A stretch of DNA of 12,149 nt, from contig JAADDG010000095.1 of NCBI GenBank assembly GCA_013154075.1, positions 1 to 12,149 of the forward strand. Reading direction: 5' to 3'. Made by a program: the position numbers and the translations under genes. This document shows, piece by piece, positions 8,194 to 12,149 of the stretch. Position 1 is the first letter of the stretch; each line of letters starts with the position of its first letter. This stretch comes from Campylobacterota bacterium. GTDB taxonomy: Bacteria > Campylobacterota > Campylobacteria > Campylobacterales > JAADDG01. A model generated the notes under the pieces. The model had not been told where the DNA came from, did not search any database, and saw only the letters and a list, made by a program, of their open reading frames with translations.

Positions 8194-8616
8194 ATGAGAA
8201 AAGGTTTTTCACTTATAGAGATAATGATCGTTATCATTATTCTGGGATTGCTCGCTTCTTTGGTTATGCCAAATTTGATAGGCCAAAGCGAAGAAGCCAA
8301 GAAAAAGCTTGTTTGTATCCAAATGCAGAGTATAGCGGACGCACTCAAGACTTTCAAACTTCAAAACGGAACATACCCTACCACCGAAGAGGGACTTGAA
8401 GCTCTTATCAAAAATCCTGATCCTGATAAATATAAAAGCTTTCCGGCAAACGGCTTTTTGGACACGAAAAGCGCTCCTTTAGATCCGTGGAAACATCCTT
8501 ATATTTATGTAAATAACGGAGGAGAGTTCGATCTAATTTCACTTGGAGCCGACGGTAAAGAAGGGGGCGATGGAGAAAACGCAGATATAAGTTATATGAA
8601 AAATTGCAAAAGATAA
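8194..8616 (+). CDS. gspG: T2SS major pseudopilin GspG
   Basis: GspG is the major subunit of the pseudopilus. The 140-residue protein starts with a short basic prepilin leader and the classical cleavage site MRKG|FSLIE, with Gly at -1 and Glu at +5, followed by a hydrophobic helix (IMIVIIILGLLASLVMPNL). The globular part has the GspG signature YPTTEEGLEAL (61-71), APLDPWKHPYIY (94-105) and the acidic C-terminal loop EFDLISLGADGKEGGDGENADI (111-132), which corresponds to the calcium-binding site of PulG-type proteins (D113, D120 and nearby acids). Cys41 and Cys138 could form a disulfide, which is not typical. AGGAG lies five bases before the ATG. The gene stands alone, divergent from the rest, and is followed at once by a strong terminator, which fits the high expression needed for the major subunit. 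Confidence 0.97.
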   Translation: MRKGFSLIEIMIVIIILGLLASLVMPNLIGQSEEAKKKLVCIQMQSIADALKTFKLQNGTYPTTEEGLEALIKNPDPDKYKSFPANGFLDTKSAPLDPWKHPYIYVNNGGEFDLISLGADGKEGGDGENADISYMKNCKR

Positions 8617-8622
8617 AAAATT

Positions 8623-8655
8623 AAAAGCGGGCAAAAAAGCCCGCCTCTTTTATTT
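8623..8655. terminator. Bidirectional intrinsic terminator between gspG and the small secreted-protein gene
   Basis: GCGGGC (8627-8632), a six-A loop and GCCCGC (8639-8644) form a perfect six-base GC-rich stem. It is followed on the plus strand by CTCTTTTATTT and, reading the minus strand, by TTTTAATTTTTT. It therefore can stop transcripts of gspG and of the convergent small gene, whose stop codon (8650-8652) lies at its edge. Confidence 0.88.
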
Positions 8656-8832
8656 ATGCTCTCCGGCCTCTTTAACGGCCTCTTTAGCTTTCTCTACCGT
8701 TTTGTTAGCATCATCAGCTTTTTGCTCCATTTCTGCTTTTGCTTTATGAACCGCTTCAGCTGCCGCCTCGCTCGCCATAGCGCTGAAAGCTACAAAAGAT
8801 ATAGCGGCGATAACACTCAATAATTTTTTCAT
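8650..8832 (-). CDS. Small secreted Ala/Lys/Glu-rich helical protein, function unknown
   Basis: This 60-residue product has a clear signal peptide, MKKLLSVIAAISFVAFSAMA, with an A-M-A cleavage site before SEAAA. There is no lipobox Cys, so it is probably a soluble periplasmic or secreted protein. The mature part, about 40 residues, is rich in Ala, Lys and Glu (for example TVEKAKEAVKEAGEHK at the C-terminus) and should be one long amphipathic helix, somewhat like LEA-type or Lpp-like helical proteins. I do not recognise a family. The start at 8832 is chosen because AGGAG (8839-8843) is six bases upstream; an ATG at 8838 abuts that site and is unlikely. The gene lies within the T2SS cluster, convergent to gspG with a shared terminator, and has its own leader. 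A role as a secretion substrate or accessory factor is only a guess. Confidence 0.75.
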   Translation of the reverse strand: MKKLLSVIAAISFVAFSAMASEAAAEAVHKAKAEMEQKADDANKTVEKAKEAVKEAGEHK

Positions 8833-8838
8833 ATTCAT

Positions 8839-8843
8839 CTCCT
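8839..8843 (-). promoter_or_regulatory. Ribosome binding site of the small secreted-protein gene
   Basis: AGGAG on the minus strand, six bases before the ATG at 8832 and directly adjacent to the ATG at 8838. The spacing fixes the start at 8832 and the leader helix as MKKLL. Confidence 0.75.
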
Positions 8844-8862
8844 TTTTTGATTTTTTGAAACA

Positions 8863-8885
8863 GGCTGGGAAACGGTATCCCAACC
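8863..8885 (-). promoter_or_regulatory. Hairpin in the mRNA leader of the small secreted-protein gene
   Basis: In the minus-strand transcript GGUUGGGA (8885-8878), a seven-base loop UACCGUU and UCCCAGCC (8870-8863) form an eight-base stem with one G-U pair. No U-run follows, so it is not a terminator. It lies about 20 bases upstream of the ribosome site and could protect the 5' end or regulate translation. It is the only GC-rich patch in the surrounding AT-rich DNA. Confidence 0.5.
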
Positions 8886-8957
8886 GGATTCGAAATAATT
8901 TTATTTTAAAAAAATTAAATAAAAATTAAATGACTTTTACTAAAAAGGTTATTTTTA

Positions 8958-8987
8958 TTGACAAAATTTACATCATCTGTTTAAAAA
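8958..8987 (+). promoter_or_regulatory. Candidate promoter upstream of gspHIJ
   Basis: A perfect TTGACA (8958-8963) is followed after 18 bases by TAAAAA (8982-8987), four of six matches to TATAAT. If used, transcription would start about 185 bases before gspH, giving an unusually long leader, or it may serve an unannotated small RNA. In such AT-rich DNA the -10 match alone has little weight. Confidence 0.3.
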
Positions 8988-9025
8988 GTTTTAAATATAT
9001 TAAAATTTTCTTTATAGTGGGAGCA

Positions 9026-9050
9026 GAGTTTAAATATAATATTGTACTCT
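9026..9050 (+). repeat. Inverted repeat around a TATAAT box
   Basis: Arms AGAGT (9026-9030) and ACTCT (9046-9050) flank an AT-rich core that contains AATAT-A-ATATT and a perfect TATAAT (9035-9040). It could be an operator over a -10 box, but the arms are only five bases long and the DNA is AT-rich, so chance is a real possibility. Confidence 0.25.
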
Positions 9051-9169
9051 ATTTTACAAAAACAAAAATTATATTTTATTTTACGTCTATTTAGAAAAAA
9101 TTTACCGAAAGCTTTCTATATGGTCGGTTTGAGAAAAATATTTTAAAAACCTAAAAAGTATCGTTATGT

Positions 9170-9175
9170 TATAAT
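9170..9175 (+). promoter_or_regulatory. TATAAT box directly before the gspH start
   Basis: A perfect TATAAT ends three bases before the gspH ATG (9179). If it is a working -10, transcription would begin at about 9182, after the ATG, so either the promoter is further upstream or the real translation start is downstream. No convincing -35 is present 16-18 bases upstream. Confidence 0.3.
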
Positions 9176-9178
9176 TAA

Positions 9179-9751
9179 ATGAGATTCTTTAAAAGGATAT
9201 ATATTATTAACAAAAAGGCTTTCACTTTTTTAGAGCTTATCATAGTAATAATCATAATAGGATTAGTCTATTCGATAGCTATATCCAATCTCAAAAATTC
9301 TCAAAAAACACAAAAAATAAATTTAGAAGATTTGAGAGAAAGTTTATTGAAATATCAAAAAAACTCTCAAAAATTGCAATACACTATCTACGGCAAAGAG
9401 TGCGAGAATTCAAGACTGATCATAAACGGCTCTCAAGATAGCAACCAAAGTCTGATTTTGGATAAAGATAAGGATATGGAGGTTTTCAAAACGGATAGAT
9501 ACGGAGAGCTCCGAAAAATAGAGTATCCAAACGAAATAATAGATAAAAAAGAGCAAAAAGTTTGTCTAAAATATACTCTCTACCCAAATTCGTCGGGATC
9601 GTCTTATATAGTATTTTATAAAAATCGCTACTATGTATTTCATCCCTATTTCGAAAAAACAAAAATATTTGATGAAAAAGAGGAAGCTTTAAAAAACTTC
9701 CTTCATAACGAACTCTATCCGAAAGGATCCGATGATTACCAAAAAGAGTAA
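9179..9751 (+). CDS. gspH: T2SS minor pseudopilin, GspH-like
   Basis: This 190-residue protein has a prepilin N-terminus, NKKA|FTFLELIIVIIIIGLVYSIAISNL, with Glu at +5 and Ala at -1. The C-terminal domain is rich in beta-prone stretches (KVCLKYTLY, YIVFYKNRYYVFH) and contains Cys75 and Cys129. Minor pseudopilins diverge strongly outside the first helix, so the H assignment comes from its place before gspI and gspJ and from its length, near that of GspH. The ATG at 9179 gives a 14-residue leader, longer than in the neighbours, and has no recognisable ribosome site. AAAAGGA inside the frame (9191-9197) would fit a rare ATT start at 9203 or 9206, giving a 5-6 residue leader. The 3' end overlaps gspI by 20 bases. 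This is the first gene of the plus-strand H-I-J set. Confidence 0.78.
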   Translation: MRFFKRIYIINKKAFTFLELIIVIIIIGLVYSIAISNLKNSQKTQKINLEDLRESLLKYQKNSQKLQYTIYGKECENSRLIINGSQDSNQSLILDKDKDMEVFKTDRYGELRKIEYPNEIIDKKEQKVCLKYTLYPNSSGSSYIVFYKNRYYVFHPYFEKTKIFDEKEEALKNFLHNELYPKGSDDYQKE

Positions 9752-10196
9752 AAAAGCCTTCACTTTGATAGAAGTTTTGATAGCGGTTACGCTGCTTGCA
9801 ATAGCGGGAGCGGCACTTATGCAGGTATCGATAAACAATAAAAATAATTTCGAGCTAACAGCAAATAGAGTTCTTTTTGACGAAGAGGTCTCCATTCCTC
9901 TAACGCATAGAGACAAAAAATACCATAAAACTACAAAAGATCTATATACCTATCTATCGGCGGAATATAATTTGACAAACGACGAGATTATCAAATTCTT
10001 AAAAAGCAAAAAATTCTCTTATGAGCAGAAAAACTTTTCGGTTATAAAACCTTTTGAAGATGAAAACGAGAGCGAAATATCTCTAAATCCGAATCAAGAT
10101 CAAACAAACATCCCCTCTCTAACGATAAACATAGATAAAATAACCATATTCGACAAAGAAAACTCCTTTACAGCCTATACGATGAGATTGCAATGA
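9732..10196 (+). CDS. gspI: T2SS minor pseudopilin, GspI-like
   Basis: GspI, with GspJ and GspK, forms the tip complex that starts pseudopilus assembly. The 154-residue product has a clear prepilin site, KKSKKA|FTLIEVLIAVTLLAIAGAALMQVS, with Glu at +5 and Ala at -1. The EVLIAVTLLAIAGAAL run is very like the GspI N-terminal helix (usually EVLVALAVFA...). The globular domain (about 45-154) is polar and does not show motifs that I recognise; it is a little longer than typical GspI (about 120 residues). AAAGGA lies five bases before the ATG, inside the end of gspH. The stop overlaps the gspJ start as ATGA. The order H-I-J supports the name. Confidence 0.82.
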   Translation: MITKKSKKAFTLIEVLIAVTLLAIAGAALMQVSINNKNNFELTANRVLFDEEVSIPLTHRDKKYHKTTKDLYTYLSAEYNLTNDEIIKFLKSKKFSYEQKNFSVIKPFEDENESEISLNPNQDQTNIPSLTINIDKITIFDKENSFTAYTMRLQ

Positions 10197-10690
10197 AAAA
10201 AGCTTTTACGTTAGTCGAGGTAATAATATCGGTCATACTGCTTGGACTGATCGTAACGTTTATCTATAAAAGTCTAACAAATATGCAGATTTCAAACGAA
10301 ATATTTTCAAACAAATCAGATGAAATAAGCCAAAACGAAAAAATAATCAAACTGCTTTATGAGGATATTTTGGAAGCGGACGAGATAAGAATTACCGGAG
10401 GCAAAAAGTATAAAGCGGTCGAACTTACTACAAACAGCTCGATTTTCAATATCATAAAACCGAAAGTAAGATGGTTTGTTTCAAAATATAAAAACACTTT
10501 AGTTAGAGCCGAATCGGCTAAACCCAATCCCTTATCGTATGAAGATAGATTTCTATCTCATATTTCACAAGTAAAAAGAGATTGCGAAACTTTCGTAATT
10601 TTACGATCCAATAAAAAAGATAAATTTCTAATATATATCAAATTCAAAAACGAGCAACCTATTGTTTACGAGTTTTTTAAACCCCAATAA
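10193..10690 (+). CDS. gspJ: T2SS minor pseudopilin, GspJ-like
   Basis: GspJ is part of the I-J-K tip complex. The 165-residue product begins MKKA|FTLVEVIISVILLGLIVTFIYKSL, a prepilin site with Glu at +5 and Ala at -1 and only a four-residue leader. The GspJ-like features are the ISVILLGLI helix and a beta-rich second half with VKRDCETFVILRSN (about 127-140). It is shorter than many GspJ (about 190-200). The start is coupled to gspI by ATGA and lacks a strong ribosome site of its own. The stop codon (10688-10690) abuts the stop of the convergent coiled-coil gene with no bases between, so there is no room for a dedicated terminator. Named by order after gspH and gspI. Confidence 0.82.
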   Translation: MKKAFTLVEVIISVILLGLIVTFIYKSLTNMQISNEIFSNKSDEISQNEKIIKLLYEDILEADEIRITGGKKYKAVELTTNSSIFNIIKPKVRWFVSKYKNTLVRAESAKPNPLSYEDRFLSHISQVKRDCETFVILRSNKKDKFLIYIKFKNEQPIVYEFFKPQ

Positions 10691-11380
10691 TTAAGATTTT
10701 TTCAAATACTTTCTAAAAACATCCACCAAATCTTTTAGCAGCGAGCTTTTTGTCTCCTCTTTATCGGATTTCGGTTCGGGCGTTACTATTATTTCGGCTT
10801 TCAACTCCTCTTTTTTCTCTGACACGGGAGGCTTAGGAGCGGTTTTATCCTCCATTTTCAAAGCAAACAGAGACTCTTTGCATTCACTTAATTTATCTTC
10901 CGATTTTTTTAGTTTGTTTTCTAGCTTCTCGTTCTCTTCCTCAAGAACCCTAAGTTTATCTTTTAGCTCCTCGATCTCTTTTTGGTACTCTTCAAGTCTC
11001 TTATTGTCCTCTTCCACCTGATTTTGGGCTTGCTGATACTCTTTGATAGCCTCCTTCAAAACCTCTATTTCATGATTTTTGGTATCTATCTGCTCTCCGA
11101 GTCTTCGTATCTCATCTTTCATATCTTTTATAAGATTGCTTTGATCTCTTGTCTTTTGAATCTCTATTTCGAGAGCTTTCTCTCTCTTTTGACATTTGAC
11201 AAGATCGGCTTTCAATCTATACCACTCGTCATCCTTATCTTTCAAATCTTGCTTCAAACTCTCTATATATAGATTTTCCTTCTCTTTTTCTAAAGCTTTT
11301 TTCAAAAACCATCCGATCAAAAAACCGAGAGCCAAAGCAAGCAACAGACACACAACTATTTGAGATACGATATAAAGCAT
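10691..11380 (-). CDS. Membrane-anchored coiled-coil protein, function unknown
   Basis: The 229-residue product has one N-terminal membrane helix (about 4-26: IVSQIVVCLLLALALGFLIG), then basic residues (KK) and a long charged, heptad-rich coiled coil (about 28-175). A Pro/Lys/Glu-rich stretch follows (about 179-210, with APKPP and PEPKS), and a short amphipathic basic helix ends the protein (211-229). By the positive-inside rule the Lys pair after the helix places the coiled coil in the cytoplasm. No enzymatic motif is visible; it is not a recognised Gsp component. The ATG at 11380 follows the stop of the OmpA-domain gene by one base (TAAGATG) and has AGGG seven bases upstream, so the two genes form an operon and may act together. 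Confidence 0.8.
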   Translation of the reverse strand: MLYIVSQIVVCLLLALALGFLIGWFLKKALEKEKENLYIESLKQDLKDKDDEWYRLKADLVKCQKREKALEIEIQKTRDQSNLIKDMKDEIRRLGEQIDTKNHEIEVLKEAIKEYQQAQNQVEEDNKRLEEYQKEIEELKDKLRVLEEENEKLENKLKKSEDKLSECKESLFALKMEDKTAPKPPVSEKKEELKAEIIVTPEPKSDKEETKSSLLKDLVDVFRKYLKKS

Positions 11381-11381
11381 C

Positions 11382-12089
11382 TTATTTCCCTCTTTTTATG
11401 TGGATTTCCACTCTTCTATTTCTCTTATCGTTTTTATCATAAATGAAATTACTCTCACCATAACCGACAGCGGTGATAATATTTTTATCTATTCCCTCTC
11501 TTATCAAAAATCTTCTAACACTTTTTGCTCTTTTTAAACTCAAATCCTTATTGAAATACTGATTTCCTTTAGCGTCGGTATAGCCGGCCACTTCTATCTC
11601 TATATCTTTGAGTTTTTTTAGTTCTTTTGCTATATCTTTCAATATTTTTTTGCTTTTTCTTGTCAAAACGGCACTTGAGAATCTAAACTCTATAGGTGTA
11701 CTTAAAAGCTTCTCATTTATCTGCTTTTCAACCTCTTTAAAATTACTCTTTACGCTTATATTGTTATCGTTTATATTGTTGTCGTTAGTTTGATTCTCTT
11801 CTTTATTCTCTTTAGCCTCTTTCGAAAACTCATCACTTACTATCGATCTTATCTGCTTGGTAATATTATCTTCACTTTTGGTTTCATTTATTTCCGTCTC
11901 ATTATCCTCATCTAAATCTTTAAGCGCTATAGGCATAGGTTTTTTGCTCTCATTAGTATCAGCACTTTTTTCCTCAAAAGAGACAGTCTCATTCCTATCC
12001 ATCAAGTGAGGCAAATGATAACGGACACAAAAATAATTTAGTAAAATAGCGGCTAAAATACCCAAGAATATTACCGTTTTGCTATTCAC
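11382..12089 (-). CDS. Inner-membrane-anchored OmpA-domain (peptidoglycan-binding) protein
   Basis: The 235-residue protein has an N-terminal membrane helix (about 5-21), a long acidic, Asn/Glu-rich disordered linker (about 32-125) and a C-terminal OmpA-like domain (about 130-233). The domain shows FRFSSAVLT (135-143), GYTDAKGN (169-176), LSLKRAKSVRRFL (183-195), GYGESN (209-214) and NRRVEI (224-229). D172 and one of the NRRVE arginines match the peptidoglycan (diaminopimelate)-binding residues of OmpA/Pal. There is no lipobox, so it is probably held in the inner membrane as MotB-like proteins are, with the domain reaching the cell wall. It starts with GTG at 12089, and GGAG about six bases upstream supports that; no ATG is available before the helix. 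Partner of the coiled-coil gene, with no proven T2SS role. Confidence 0.88.
   Translation of the reverse strand: MNSKTVIFLGILAAILLNYFCVRYHLPHLMDRNETVSFEEKSADTNESKKPMPIALKDLDEDNETEINETKSEDNITKQIRSIVSDEFSKEAKENKEENQTNDNNINDNNISVKSNFKEVEKQINEKLLSTPIEFRFSSAVLTRKSKKILKDIAKELKKLKDIEIEVAGYTDAKGNQYFNKDLSLKRAKSVRRFLIREGIDKNIITAVGYGESNFIYDKNDKRNRRVEIHIKRGK
11757..11786 (-). repeat. Two-copy 15-base tandem repeat in the OmpA-protein linker
   Basis: Two adjacent 15-base copies (11757-11771 and 11772-11786) differ at one base and encode the NDNNI-NDNNI repeat in the Asn-rich linker. In-frame slippage here could change linker length by five residues without breaking the gene. Confidence 0.75.
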
Positions 12090-12116
12090 GCAAACTCCAC
12101 TTTATCTATTTATTTA

Positions 12117-12125
12117 ATTGTAACA
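12117..12125 (-). promoter_or_regulatory. Candidate extended -10 promoter of the OmpA/coiled-coil pair
   Basis: The minus strand reads TGTTACAAT, a TG-n extended -10 element with TACAAT as the box, about 28 bases before the GTG start. No clear -35 is present; extended -10 promoters do not need one. The window ends 24 bases further upstream, so other signals cannot be seen. Confidence 0.4.
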
Positions 12126-12149
12126 TATTTTCTATATCATTATCTCTCT

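Larger units (their letters stand above)
8886..9178. other. AT-rich intergenic region between the small gene and gspH
   Basis: No open frame here looks real. The region is very AT-rich and should hold the promoter of the small minus-strand gene and that of gspHIJ. Visible signals are a perfect TTGACA (8958-8963), several TATAAT-like boxes on the plus strand (9035-9040, 9170-9175), and an inverted repeat AGAGT/ACTCT (9026-9050) around a TATAAT. No tRNA, terminator or known RNA fold was recognised. Confidence 0.6.

Noticed and set aside
8833..8883. N-terminal extension of the small secreted protein starting with TTG at 8883
   Set aside because: It would place 17 extra residues before an ideal signal peptide and would translate through the leader hairpin and the ribosome site.
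8863..8885. Leader hairpin read as a terminator for gspG-direction transcription
   Set aside because: No U-run follows the stem on either strand, and a much better terminator lies at 8623-8655.
8886..9178. Possible tRNA, CRISPR or mobile-element remnant in the AT-rich gap
   Set aside because: No cloverleaf, regularly spaced repeats, terminal inverted repeats or transposase fragments could be seen.
9179..10690. Type IV pilus or competence pseudopilin cluster instead of T2SS
   Set aside because: The presence of gspC with a PDZ domain, gspK, gspL and gspM in the same locus points to T2SS, and no PilT, PilM-O or ComE-type genes are present.

Overview
The window is almost entirely a type II secretion system (T2SS, general secretory pathway) locus from a Gram-negative bacterium. 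The DNA is AT-rich. Arginine is mostly AGA, ATA is common for isoleucine, and the minor pseudopilins begin with a KKAFT(L/F)(I/V/L)E-type sequence. Together these suggest a Campylobacterota (Epsilonproteobacteria) host, possibly one of the free-living sulfur or hydrogen oxidisers. This placement is an inference from style, not from a marker gene.

Layout. A tightly packed minus-strand operon runs from about 8067 down to the left edge in the order gspK, gspL, gspM, gspN-like, gspC, gspD, gspE, gspF. The last gene is cut by the window start. Most junctions overlap by 1 to 20 bases, which suggests translational coupling. Back-to-back from gspK, across a 126-base spacer with overlapping candidate promoters, the major pseudopilin gene gspG lies alone on the plus strand. 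It ends in a strong hairpin that can serve as a terminator for both strands. Convergent to gspG is a small minus-strand gene for a secreted, Ala/Lys/Glu-rich helical protein with a hairpin in its mRNA leader. After about 300 bases of very AT-rich non-coding DNA, the plus-strand set gspH, gspI, gspJ (minor pseudopilins, overlapping) ends exactly against a minus-strand pair. That pair encodes a membrane-anchored OmpA-domain protein (upstream) and a membrane-anchored coiled-coil protein (downstream).

How the parts fit. GspD is the outer-membrane secretin and GspC links it to the inner membrane. GspE is the cytoplasmic ATPase. GspF, GspL and GspM form the inner-membrane platform. GspG builds the pseudopilus, whose tip is made by GspH, I, J and K. 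GspN is a poorly understood accessory protein. No prepilin peptidase (GspO/PilD) or pilotin is visible here, so these must lie elsewhere if the system works. The OmpA/coiled-coil pair and the small secreted protein have no proven link to secretion; their position makes them candidates for accessory roles.

I found no undescribed defence or mobile system, no RNA genes, CRISPR array or insertion sequence. The points most worth a second look are the Ala/Gly split at the prepilin cleavage sites, the start of gspH, the small secreted protein with its leader hairpin, and the OmpA/coiled-coil pair.
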